64,000 nt of DNA. It comes from Branchiostoma floridae (Eukaryota; Chordata; Leptocardii; Amphioxiformes; Branchiostomatidae). Under the pieces are notes generated by a model that saw nothing but the letters and a program-made list of their open reading frames with translations, was not told the origin of the DNA and searched no databases. The position numbers were made by a program, and so were the translations under genes. The stretch spans positions 24,669,638-24,733,637 of the forward strand of contig NC_049980.1 of assembly GCF_000003815.2 (NCBI RefSeq). Direction: 5' to 3'. Positions within the stretch are counted from its first letter, which is position 1. Each line of letters begins with the position of its first letter. This document shows positions 36,942-49,162 of the stretch, piece after piece.

Positions 36942-39900
36942 ATGCCCGCGGATCGACCGAAATCCCTCAGATTTTGGAACTACCTGTGTTATGGTTTATC
37001 TGGCATTCCACCAAGTGTATCAGGGAATGCCATCGGCTTTTTCTTCTCTGTGTTTATTCTGGAAGTGGTACAGGTGAGAGATACGGAAGGAACATCAACC
37101 ACTATAGTAATATGAAAATGAACTCTCGATGACAATCTCTTTACACCAGCGACCGATGATCCTTCTGTTGCGTTGCTAGCCACATTTATATCTGAAATCC
37201 CGAGGTTCCCGAGAAATACCTGTGGACCAGTTGTTTTCATACCTCCGTATACAGAAAACTATGATATCAATTGTACGAAATACCATCAATAGATTAACAG
37301 TCATGGGATGGAAACGTATAGAACGCTCCCCTTGTCTCTGCTCACAGTAAGTTTCCAGGTTTATCGTATGAAATACAAGACTTGGATATTAAACTGGTAG
37401 TAATTCGAGGTCAGCAGCAAAATATCCTTGTTATGACCGTCGGGTTGATCTCTTTGGCTCGGACATTATAGTACAAAGTCCGACATCTTCCATCAGTGAT
37501 GATCTTTGACCCCTTGTGAAATAGTTATGTGCTCCTTGCGTAAGATAAATCTTTACCACTGCTCAGTGTAGAGACAGCTACAAAGAAAAAAATCATGGAG
37601 GTGACAGGGGTCCCTGTCAGGCCGACCTAATCCTTTCTCATTGCCTCCAATGCAATTTTGTTTCTTTCTTTCCGTCCAAGCTCACACCATCCCAAAACTC
37701 TATATTGACGACCACAACCCAAGTTATATCGACCATAAGCGGCTTCTTCGTGGGGTTTCTGGTAAACACAACCAACACGAGATGGGGAAAAGTGAAGCCA
37801 TGGTAGGTGATCTTAAATGAACATTACGTGCTTAAAAAGCATTTTAGTAATACTATGACAAGATAAAGAGTGATATATTTCAGCAGCCAACAACAAAGAC
37901 ATACATTATGTGTAAATTATAAAGCGTATGTAGATGTAGATGATGTATGGAGATGTGCAAAAATGAGCAAATGTACCCGAAATAAGTATGAGCATCACTT
38001 CTAATGATCATCACACAGTTGTGCGTAAATCGATGGCTTGCAGAAACTCAGAACTAATCATGATGAAATAGACTCCGTTGCTTAAATGCGGGGAAAACAC
38101 TAATCTCCAGGCAGATCTACCAGTGGTTTAAGGAGTTTAGCTGGCCAAGGAGTGTTCTGAGCCACCAGGGCCAGCTAAACTTCTTATGCCACTTACAGAT
38201 CTGCCTGAAGATTTAAAAAGTGGCCTGTTCCATCTGCAGGCTTCTCTTCTCCACCCTTCCGGTGGCGGCTTGCAACTTCCTCCTGTGGTTTTCCCTCAAC
38301 GTTGACAGCTCTACGACAAAGCTGATATGGCACCTTGTCTTCTACTGTGGATTCAGGATGTTCCTGGCGGTATGAATGACGTACAGGACAGGCATTAAGG
38401 CATAAGAGGCACACTGAGCCTCGTATCATTATGGAATTTTTGTAGCATTGCTTGAATAACATTATATATATAATGTAAGGATTGGCTCAAATATGTCCTC
38501 TGAAATATGTCATTTTTTATCGTCCAGGGATTCGGTAATGCCAGGAATACACTAGTGATGCTCGCCAGCAACGAACCGAGAGAAAGAGACACCATGCTTA
38601 CTTACTGTACGTAATATTTTTCCATGTCAAGTGGCTTAGATCATAGATTTCTACAGTTTGTCGTATCATATCTTTTTATAACGCAAACTCTGATTAATGA
38701 CATGTTAGTGTATCAAACTATGGCGCTTTGTTGAAATGCCATTCAAAATAAATCAAAACTGTCCTGGTAAGCCAAAAGTAACGTTAATGCTGCGTTTGTC
38801 TCAGTGACGGCCTTTGAGCTTGTTGGGATAATACTCTCCGCGCTGATCCAACAAGGAACGTTCGCGCTGTTCCACGCCAACATTGGGTACGACCCGTGTG
38901 GCAACGGGACTCTCAACGACACGCACCATGGCCCGTCTCGGGACACTGAGGTAAGTGTTATTACATCCCCACAAGAGCAATAATGCGAGACCCTGCAGTG
39001 TTATTTCAACATTAGAACATATAGTGATATTGACTTTACCCTGAATGCTATACGATTCAAAACGAGTTAACAGCAAACGGTTGTGCCCATCAAATCATCA
39101 AACCATACCTGTTGTCCCAGAAAACGGCATACATGGTGGGGGCAGCTGTTGGATCTGGCGTCTTTGTGCTATGTGGACTGGCGGTAACTTTTGGTGTTCC
39201 AGAGAGGAAAGGTATGGAAACGATTGATGCAGCAGAAACGAAAACAGTGTATCATATCATGTAAATGTCATATCATGTAACTTTGTCTTTCTTATGTGAT
39301 GTATACAAAACACGTTCTTGATTATCGCCTTTTTAATCAAGTTTATTTCACAACAATTGTAAAAGGTACAATGTAAGGCAAAGCGTTGTATAAGACTGCT
39401 GGTAAGTTACACTGATCTAGTACCGTATACAGGCTTTTCATTTGACGTCATCTGCGCCATGTTGGATTAAAGCGTTCTAGTGTAAACCACAGGAAGATGC
39501 TACCACTTAATTCAGTTACCCACCAACATGACCGTCGTCGGATTCAAATTATAATTAGTATGACGTCAATGAAAAGCCTGTATAGTGTATACGATACGTT
39601 TTGTATACATACGTAGATTCTAAGCTATGCAACATATCAATGCATGCACAGGTTCCATGCCTTTGATTTAATTTGTGGATCATATGTGTTGCTTGAGAAG
39701 ATAGCAAAGGCTGCTCTTACAAAGACTTTTTCCTAGATATGAAGAGACAACAGCAGTCGTCCTGTTTTCCCGTCAGTGAAATGAAAGAGCTCGTCCGCCA
39801 TCGTCCTTTTCTCATGCTGCTTGTGATATCAGCTTTGTTAGAGATGGGCATTAATGTACGTTATTTTACTTTTCTATTGTTGTTAGATAAACATGTAGGT

Positions 39901-42900
39901 GTCATAAGTAACTGAAAACAGACCAACTTTCATCTACCTTTTTTTTGAGAATCTAATGTTAATCAATGATACAACCAAATGTATGAATAATTCAATGAAT
40001 TAATGCACTTCATTGCATGGTAAATATACTGAATAACATAAAGAGCTGAAGGTAGCATGCTTTGTCACACACTACACTTAAGTGATCATTATTGTTTCCC
40101 CGAGCAGCCTGACGAAAGGCTACTGGGAAAACATTCTGCATTTTCGCGAAGATGTTGCTTTTTAAGTTTACAATGTAACCATGCATGTTACATATCTCCC
40201 CATATACTACAGACCAAGCAGATCAACAGTGCCCTGATGCTACAGTACACATTCGACATGTCAGACCAAGTGTTTTACATTATCTTCGTGTACATGGTAC
40301 GTTCCACTACCTATGAAGGTGAACGAATAAACCCTGTGCTAAGGATCAGGAGGTGTTCGATAAGACGCCGTAGCTAGCTCTGTGAGAGGAAACTGACGTA
40401 CCACATTAGAGACAAACTGAATTGTCTGCACTTTATTTGGTTTCAAAAACTCAGATTTGTATGTATTATCTGATAGTGGGTGACAAAATCGGCAAGCATG
40501 GCCCTGATTCTATTGACTAACATGGTACCGCTGTAACAAGATTACTGATATACTAGTAAGTACTTCAAATATAGCTTGCTATGTATTCACTCTGCAGTAT
40601 TGGCGTGAACATATAATAAAAGCCGGCCAATTAATTACGTACGATACATCTCAAAATATTGGAAAACCAATACATATGACATGGTTAAACAAATTAAGCT
40701 GTGTTAAAGACTACTAAAGGCTGCATTTTGGTTATCTTCGCCAAACCAAGCATGGCATCAACATTTACTAAACTTCACGCTCCTCTCTGATTCTTCCCTT
40801 ATTTCTTACTCTGCTGTAGGGAGCTGCAGTCGTAGGGATATTCGTCTGGAATCTGGTCTTATGTCGGCTCGGGCGGAAGACAGTAATATGCTTGGGGATT
40901 CTGGTAAATCACACTTATTACCATATTTTCCACAGAAGTGGACGAAAATGCATGTCATTAGTTCCCTTTTGTCACAGGAACTGTACTCGGGAGATAACCT
41001 TATGAGACATGATGCACCTTGTATTGGGCTGCTTTCAGCTGTTTTTACTACCGCACAACGCTGCCCTCCTGATAGCTACAGAGGAGATGCTAGGGACCGC
41101 ACTGGTACCGTTCATCTACGCATCGTCTGTCCTTGGTGGGATAGGAGAAGGCTGTATGTATATTGTAAAAAGGTAGGTTCAGCATATGACTTTGGCTATA
41201 CGACATATAACTATGAGTATTGTAATCGGTCTATGTCTTGAGTGTTCGCGCCTATATCTCTATGTTCCGTGTGCCGTATTCGTGTGTGGTTTGGGCATGT
41301 CGTTTGTACTCACTTGCGATGATGCACGTTCTTTTCACGTTAATCGTTGTAACTTTAATAGTTTTTATAAATCACCCCTATATTTTCAGCATTATGGAAC
41401 AGACAAGGTGGTTTCGGCGTTTGGTAATAAGCTTATCTCAAAGCAGATAGGGTGCGTTATGTGTTGTCTAATGCAAGAACAACTGTCGCGGTGGAGGAAT
41501 CCCGAAGCCGATGTTTGACTCTGGCTTGCTAGCGCATTGCATAGGCCAGCGCCAGTGTTATACTTTGTCCTGGTATACGTGTTAGGCTATTCGATAATTG
41601 GATACTGCCAAGAATGCGCAGATGTTGCGTGACTCCTCTGCCGCTTTCAGCATGTGTGTTGTCAGTTGTTCTATGGTTATCAGTGTTTCGTCGGCGTAGT
41701 ATACATTTTTTTTGTTCTTGTCAATTAATGTTGATCATATCAGTTAAACCAGCTCAACAGTCAAGTCCTCAGTAAGTATGTACCAACCATTACATGTATG
41801 AAAATGTTTTTTTTCTGGTTACATGGTCTACTACAGCGTTATGGGTACTGACGTCATCGATGATTTTGAGCTGAAGACTGACAGGAAGATGGCGTCTGTC
41901 CTGTATTCCCTCTGGGGGGTTTCAGGTGGAATCATGGACACCATCAGCGCTGCTGTCTCCAACTGGATCCTGCAGTAGGTTTTGTTCGTCCGTTCTTGTT
42001 TGTTCCTTCTCACATAGGCCAGCAGGCTTCCTAGCTGTTTCAGTAAAAGGGACATCTGCTATAGGGCTAGCAAACCTTTCCTGTAAAGATATTTTTTTAC
42101 AGGGAAGGTTTATTATGTTACCTTCACAGAAGGTACATACTGTTTTTGCATCGTTTCTTCTTCTTCTTCTTCTTCTTTTCCGCACAAATAAAAAACATGA
42201 ATATCTCCAAAACTAGACCTTGGAATATCTCGTAATTCAGCAAGCTGGTAGGTCTGCACATAAGACACTGCACCTTGGTCATTTGGTCCCCCAAAGACAC
42301 CAAAAAATGATTTTATGGGGCAAAAAAGGGTGAAAAAACTAGCAATTTTAACACAAAATCGAACTTTCGAGCCCCCATAGAACATTAGAACCACGTTCCA
42401 AGAACCCGAGGTCAACGACCGGTAGCTATGGAACCCGCCCGGGAGTTATGGAACATGGTGTTCGAACGAGGTCAACGACCGCCACTACGCAACACGGAAG
42501 TGTCCGCCCGTCAAATGATGACTTCATCTTGCTTTGGACGGCCTGAATTGAGGCAGAAGCCGTCCTATGAATGATTTGTGGAATTCATTTTACCAAGAAG
42601 TAATAAATCGGATCAAGAAATTCACAGAGCTTTGACTTTATTTTGCCGAATATCGGCACCTTTTGCATACTGGTTATATCAACTTCAAGGAAGGTAGAAT
42701 GAAATTGAGGGCAGGCAGAATGAAATTTCATGCCCCCAAAGTATAATGTGTCTCGGTTAAGGTCTACATCGAGTCAAATCTAAGCATTTGTTTCGATACT
42801 TTTCTTGATTTTGTTTAAGCTAAAGGTTTTGCTACCTGCACAAGTCAGTTTAACTCTGAGCCATCCAAACATTGTTCGGATTCTATGTTGTGTTTGAGTT

Positions 42901-45900
42901 ACGTAGAATCGAGAACACACACGATGTGCAGTACGCCAGCACTCGTGCGTACACACGCGATAATTTGGTGAACAAACGCATTCAGAGCACTACTGCAATT
43001 TTCTCAGACAGGCCGACAACTGTGGTAACGTTACGTGTATGTGGTGATTTCTTTGGATGTCTCCTGACATGATAAGTAACTGGCATATAACGTTAATCAT
43101 AAAAATGTAGCGAGACCTGTTCGTTTTTCAAGTTCATACATAGAGCTGTCGTCTAAATGAAACACGGATTGGTGTCACGGTTGTAGTTAACCGATTTTTG
43201 AGTCAACAAGAACATTTGAGCAAAAGAACAACAACACATGACTACGTTAGACGCAAGGTCACTGTGTGTTGCCGGCTGTTACATAAAAAAAACATGCATA
43301 ACGATCGTCATGCAAACTCAAAGTTTTACGCCTGAGACATAAAGGTATGTGAAACACAAACGATGGACTTGATGAGTTTATTTCGCTATTAAACTGACCT
43401 GAACAAACACGATTAACTGCAGCGTGGAACGCCCTCCCCATGTTAGGTCACGGCCATTCTTTCACCTTGTTGTTTATCATGTAAGTTACCACAGCGCTGC
43501 GTTGGTCCCCAGCAAGCAAGTGGAGCACGGAAACGAAGTCTGGGTGAATTACAATAAATCTACTTACAGCTTTATACACGGTGGGAGTGGCCGGCACAGC
43601 ACAAATCCCCAGGCACAAATCAGCATAAGCCAACGCGAAAGTTAAGTGTAGCAGAAACCTAACCCCTTGAAGTTTGCATGATTGACAGGCGGACGGGTTT
43701 GAAGTGTACCGACTGCGGCACGTATTGATAATGAGGGCATAAACAAACTACGTACATCAAACGTAAATCAAAATTGTTTGCTAAAAATAAAAGAAATTTA
43801 TGAAATATGAATTGCGGGCTCTGAAAAAATGATTGGGCCGTTCAAAATATGAATGAATTTACACAGATTGACTGTGACAGGAAGCATAGCGGAGATGTGC
43901 TGCGTACTGTGAAGATCACTTGCAGTGTGCAGGGGTAGCCATATCAATTTCTGCTCTGAGAGTGTCCGGCAACTGCGGGACGTGAACGAATATAATAGAT
44001 TTGTGGCAATTTTAGCGATTACGCTAATCAGCTGTTTCTGTGAATTTGTGCGATTTACAGTAGTTGGTAAGGCCCCCTTTCGAAATTTCCACTAGACGGC
44101 GATCGCGCTGCGCCCTTACTGCGACATAAACAGGATATGTGTAACATTCGATTTCACACTGGGTATATGGTTCATAGAAAACGTAAAAGTGTGACTGAGC
44201 ATGCTGAGGAGAACCCTTCGCGCTGCGTTGTACAAGCGGCAAACTCTGTGAGACGTTTCAAGCTGTGAATGTACCTTCCGATTTTGTGCTACGCAGTGTG
44301 CCGTAACTTGGTACGCTTGTTTTAATTTTGCTCTCTTCAGAAGTTAGTCTAATTCAAGTAGATAGAAACGAGAATTCAATTCTATAATATTTGACAATAG
44401 AATTGTGACTGTATGTACTTCTTGTCTCATGTGAGGCTGTATCTAGCACAATCTAGCTGATGTTTTCACGGGGAAAGGGGCTGAATGCACTGTTTGCGAT
44501 GGTCCGACTAAGAAAATCATTACGAAAAAAACAACACCGCCAACATCAACAAATCTCTGCCTACCTTTTGGGAAATATCTTCGACATCTTAATTTTCATA
44601 GACGGTCAGCCCAAATTTGGTGCAACATGATGACACCGGTAGATTCGGTCCCTATTTTATAAGCAGTCAATTAAAGAATCAAAAGCACACCTATTTGTCA
44701 CGTTTCATGTAGGGCCCCGCCCCCGTATAGAGCGCAAGCTTATGAGGTCCGATCGGCTTACCGGAGACTATTTTGAAAGTACCTTATTTAATTTCACATA
44801 TTGTTCGATTTTTTTTTACTTCTATGGTAGCAACAACTGACAGTTAATCGGGGCCGGGAAAATGACAACAAAAACATCGGCGCTAGCACGATGCGACTGA
44901 CCAGAACATTAGGGGGAGGGGCGCGGCACCGACTGGGTTCGACCAGTCGCTTCTCGCTTCTCTCTCGCCGCCGGCGCGCGTTAGGAATTATCATCAAAGT
45001 CAGCACCGTCCGCAAACATCCGCTGATTTTTTAGAGATTTTTGCAAAATTTGTCTATACTTACGCGCCGAGTTTGTTCGTCAACAATGACGGAAAGCGCA
45101 AAATTAAACTTATTCTTATGTTATCAACTGAACTTCGCGGCTCGCGTTCTGCACCAAGTCAGAGACAGAGAATATGAATTTCCCAAGTGATTCAAAGCTT
45201 TATTTTTTTTAAACATTTGAATACATATTGTTGAAGGAAGCCAGTTTTTTTTTTTTCCATGGCTCTCTCTCCGCAAGCCAAGAAATTTCTCCCTGGACCT
45301 CCCCAAGCCGAAAAAATTCATAGGCCTTGACGCTCCCGCAGACGACACGCTAAATGTCGTCGAGTAAACCCTGTTGACGACCGTCAGAAATGGATAACCT
45401 TTTTGGACAGACAGACTGCCCCTGTGGCTTGTAGCTATGGGGCTGTGATGAGATGATGATGAGAAACCCTGTTTGGAACAATATTGGACGTTGTGTTCAT
45501 TATTCAAGATGTATAACGTTACAGATAAAAAATTTCAAAATTTATTTGTACCTTCTTACATGTCTTGACTTATCCTGTGTCAACATCTGCAACTTAATCA
45601 GTTTACCCTTCCAGGTAGAAATGCTAGACTAAACCATGTGAAGGTAACATTCTGTATTTGCTTGCAAATATTACCTTTCTAGTTGTTATTGTTTATATAT
45701 TGACTTCTTTAGTTGTTTACAGTTTATCGCTGCATCTTTTCTTCCATAAGTAATAATTACACATAACACTTGGACACATAACATACACAAAATATAACGT
45801 CATTCAAAATATCATTAAAAAACGCAAGTGCGTTATCAAGGTTATCAAGTACCTCATGTGCCATTAGCTGAGCTTCCCATATATTTCACTAGCTGCTGTC

Positions 45901-46876
45901 TAAACATCTTGGATGTACTCACAGTTTGTAACTCATGTGCTAGTTGGTTCCATTCAGATGTTGCTCTATATGTGAAAGATTTCTGAAGACTATTTGTCTT
46001 TTGTTTCTCAGTTCTAAAGTTTTCCGTGTTCATGTCTCGTGTGGTAGCTGTGGTTAAATACAAGAGGTTTGCTAGCCCATATCAGATAGGGGAGAAGGGG
46101 GAGAGGGAGTTATGCCTATATGACAAGCAAACTTTATTGCGCAAACTTCCAGGACCGCCAACTACAACGCAGACGACTGTGTCCAGCCGAACACTGTGGG
46201 ACCGGCGCTGCGCTACTTAACAGCAGGCACGCCCCCTGCTGTCTACGTCATAGCCTTGCTGTTCGTCTGGCTGTACCCGATCACCGAGGAGTCTCGCATG
46301 AGAACTAAGATGGCCCTGGACGCGAGGTGTGTGTAAACGTAGACATGCTCTTTAGGCAGGATTTCGGTAGAGGTGGGTGGTTAATAGACCAAGGACGAGC
46401 GCCGCAGCCACGAGCCTTCTATAGGCATGCTCCATCGGAAATCTTTTTAAAATCTAACCCTCTGAAATGACATCTCCTATGTTTCTGAAAGGCTTTGAGA
46501 AACAGAGACAGTTGACATGACACCTGCCAAGAAAGATAGGAATTGTATTGCATTGACCACACTTTTGGGTGCCTCAGCTCCGATTGCTGTCATTGCTGGG
46601 GGTGATGGGACGTTGGTCATGACGTACCCGGGATAAGATAAGAACCTTAAGCAGATAGAGTGAATCGTAAGAACAGGATGGTCGCTCGGTACTTTATGTC
46701 ATTTTTATCTTTGTATTTCCGCAAGGTTGACCATGTTAGATTCCATGGTGCGTTTTTGCTCACGATGTGCCCCCCCCCCCCCCCTTTATCACAGGCGGGC
46801 AGAAGCTGACGAGGAGACGAGGGTTCTCCCCTCCTACGCAGATGATGTCTCTGGATCTGTTCAAGAAGTTGCTTAA
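36942..46876 (+). CDS. MFSD2-like: MFSD2-like transporter copy 3
   Basis: Thirteen coding exons: 36942-37073, 37681-37802, 38240-38369, 38528-38606, 38805-38950, 39121-39211, 39737-39855, 40213-40296, 40820-40903, 41039-41172, 41837-41974, 46153-46326, 46795-46876. They give 504 residues plus stop, unbroken. 12-TM GPH/MFS_2 transporter pattern as in copy 2, with Cys186 and Cys429 kept, Ser61 and Gly65 at the TM2 cation-site positions, and Asn-Gly-Thr plus Asn-Asp-Thr sequons in the loop after TM5. Intron 10 uses an ordinary GT donor (41173), unlike the other three copies. Intron 11 has expanded to 4.2 kb with repeats. ATTAAA lies at 47199. It falls closer to copy 4 than to copies 1 and 2 in exons 6-10 (for example the KQINSALM segment of exon 8). 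A leader exon upstream is likely. Substrate unknown. Confidence 0.9.
38102..38213. repeat. Snapback MITE in copy 3 intron 2
   Basis: 112 bp. Left arm ATCTCCAGGCAGATCT through GTTTAGCTGGCC is the imperfect reverse complement of the right arm GGCCAGCTAAACTTCTTA through AGATCTGCCTGAAGAT. CTCCAAGCAG foldback family. Confidence 0.75.
41975..46152. other. Expanded, repeat-rich intron 11 of copy 3
   Basis: 4.2 kb against 0.2-0.9 kb in the other copies. It contains a (CTT)n tract at about 42147-42178, a twice-repeated GAGGTCAACGACCG (42410-42480), a CpG-rich patch near 44910-44990 and LINE remnants (next entry). Open frames in it (for example minus 45124-45507) show no recognised family. No gene is supported. 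Confidence 0.55.
45640..46090 (-). mobile_element. LINE 3' end in copy 3 intron 11
   Basis: Minus frame 46063-45854 reads SFTYRATSEWNQL followed by a FRQQLVKYM-like helix and stop, a LINE ORF2 C terminus. Its AT-rich 3' region runs to about 45640. A short internally deleted stretch at 42050-42135 shares GGGCTAGCAAACCT and GTTACCTTCACA with it on the opposite strand and is probably a second remnant. Confidence 0.65.
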
Positions 46877-48044
46877 AGGCTGATCTCATCATTTTGCACT
46901 TTGTCATGATTACTCATCTGTGTAAATCCTTCCTAACTTAAGACAATCCCTAAGATCTTAAGATAAGTGATTTAGACCTATTCATGAACAACCGGCTACG
47001 TGATACAAGTATTAAGTTACATAAAGCGCTTTTCTCTATATGACTATTCGTGCGACGCCCAGTAATGTTGTAACATTGTTCTCTCGACTTGCGTGCAATA
47101 CATGTAATATACCCAGACCATTGTTACCTCCGGTGTCGATCAAATGAAATGTCGTTCTCAATATTTATGAATGCTACTCGAATGTGAACAATGCTAATAT
47201 TAAAGATTGTGCCTTACATAATCACTGGTCTAATGCGACCTTACAACTTTGAGACTTTGAAATTCCGACTATGCCATGGGCAAACGAGTCCAGGTTCAAG
47301 TTCTTTGGATATCACTTATTGGCCGTTTGGCTAATACGCAATACACATAAGACGTTTGAAGTTTCTATAATCATAGTAGAAGTCATCACGTTTGGCACAC
47401 TAAGTATCCCTGTGCAGACATTGTGTGTAATGTTAAGGATTCTCTACATGGATACAGAAATATGTGGTCAAAGATCTGTAGCTACTGGTGCGGGGGGCGT
47501 TGACATCAGCAGGACAGCTCCTTATCTAGTTTGCCTTACGTGGGTGTTGGTCCGACCTGGTTATTGCATCCACGGGGTTCTAAAACACACCACTTTCTTG
47601 TAGGACGATACCCACATACGTTACGGCGCATATCTGATAGATTTAAGGGTATGAATCAAACCATATCTTTTACCGACCTTCTCGACAAAGATGCTATGCA
47701 GCTATGTCGCATGAAGCTTAGAACCAAGGGATGAAACAACGCAGCATGTGGTCATTTTATTGATTCAACCATTGACCCCTGAACAAAGATGTGTCGAATC
47801 TTTGCGATTCTCAGGTCACTTAAATGTCATCCAGCAGGTGAAAACCTATCAGGTGTCAACGTAACAGGACAACTTTTATCTAGCTGCTCTGTTTACTTGG
47901 CCTAATTCCATGCACGTACCCAGTGCACAGGGACCTACCATCAGTAGAGTAGGGACAATGTTGAAGTATAACAATGAACCATAACAATAAAACAGTATGT
48001 TACATTCTTATTCTGATACTCTTTTAAAGTAAAAAAAAACTATA
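46877..48044. other. Spacer between copies 3 and 4, including copy 4 leader region
   Basis: ATTAAA at 47199-47204 is a candidate copy 3 poly(A) signal. 47500-47840 is alignable by short blocks with 36000-36380 and ends in a candidate donor (CAG|GTGAAA at 47838), so it is the likely copy 4 leader exon. No coding sequence seen. Confidence 0.5.
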
Positions 48045-48622
48045 CGAGGGGCGTGCAATAAGTAATGGTCCTGACCCACTTCCAGTTGTCTGATCTAAAT
48101 GAAATTTTGTATGTGTAATAATTCATATCTCTATGGGTTATGTTGCAAAAGACAGCTCTGAACTAATTGTGGTTTCTGATTTACTGGTGTTTGAACTTAG
48201 TCAGGTGCGAAATGGACCAGGTGTGAAATGCAAGCAGTTGAGTGTCGCGCAGTGATCCGGTTTTTGTATTTGAAAGGACGCACACCAAAGAAGACTTTTG
48301 ATGAAATAAATGAAACTTATGGTGATGATGCCCCATCATATGACCTTGTAAAACGCTGGCATCCTGAATTCAAACGTGACTGGAAGTCTGTGGAAACAGC
48401 TCCCAGACCTGGTCGTCCCTCTTGTGCCATTGATGAGGCATCAGTTGGAGGACCAACCTGGGGTGTCCTACAAAATCGGTGTCCAGAGCTGCATCAAACG
48501 ATGGGAGAAATGCATAACTCTGGGTGATTCCTATGAAGAGAAAGACTAATAACTGTGCCAAGTTTCATTAATCTCCTGCTATGGGAAATGGGTCAGGACC
48601 ATTACTAATTGCACGCCCCTCG
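48045..48622 (+). mobile_element. Internally deleted mariner element
   Basis: 578 bp with TA on both sides (48043-48044, 48623-48624). Terminal inverted repeats of about 34 bp start CGAGGGGCGTGCAATWAGTA and differ at one or two positions. The frame from 48228 encodes the mariner transposase N-terminal helix-turn-helix domain (AVIRFLYLKG, GDDAPSYDLVKRW, PRPGRPS). It is then fused, out of frame, to the transposase C terminus (SCIKRWEKCI). The catalytic DDD domain is deleted, so the element cannot move itself. Confidence 0.92.
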
Positions 48623-48624
48623 TA

Positions 48625-49162
48625 GCACAAAGGTCGAAACATAGTGTGAAGGGAAAAGGGTACAGATACACGAGCACTCCCCGTTACTACCTGTTGGTTT
48701 GAATCATTAACTCCATGACCAAAGGTCTGTTTAAAACTAGCGCTTCCACCACAGATCATGTAATATATGCAAACAACCGGCCAATCAACAAAACTTCCAC
48801 CAAGACAGGTAAGACTGGTTTAACTTTTGTTAATTGCTGTTAAATACAACCTGTTGTGTTACGCCATGAGGCGATTTTCCCAGGTATGCAAAACAAACAA
48901 ACAAACCTATGCTCAAGATAGAAAACATAGTTGTTGAAACATATGTCGACGTCGGTGTTGCAGTTTGCTAAAGCATTCCATTGAGCCTGAAGGTAAGAAA
49001 AAAATGAGACGTGTCTATTTTAGACTACGGTAAAAATGTGCCATAGTTTATACTGAATAGCCTACCCTCTATCAACCCCCCTCCCCCTGAAGATAAGTTC
49101 TTAATTCCACATTCCAGGTCTTCTGTAGGAATGCCTAGACGTCCGGAGACGAACTAACAACG
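48625..49162. other. Copy 4 upstream intron/leader
   Basis: Non-coding. A candidate acceptor (ATTCCAG) at about 49118 precedes the ATG-bearing exon of copy 4. Nothing else recognised. Confidence 0.45.

Noticed and set aside
45124-45507. 127-codon minus-strand frame in copy 3 intron 11
   Set aside because: Low-complexity, no family resemblance, no splice support.
42050-46095. A 4-kb DNA transposon with TIRs (GGGCTAGCAAACCT at both ends) filling copy 3 intron 11
   Set aside because: The right 'TIR' is inside a LINE C-terminal region and the left one also shares downstream LINE sequence, so two LINE remnants in opposite orientation explain it better.
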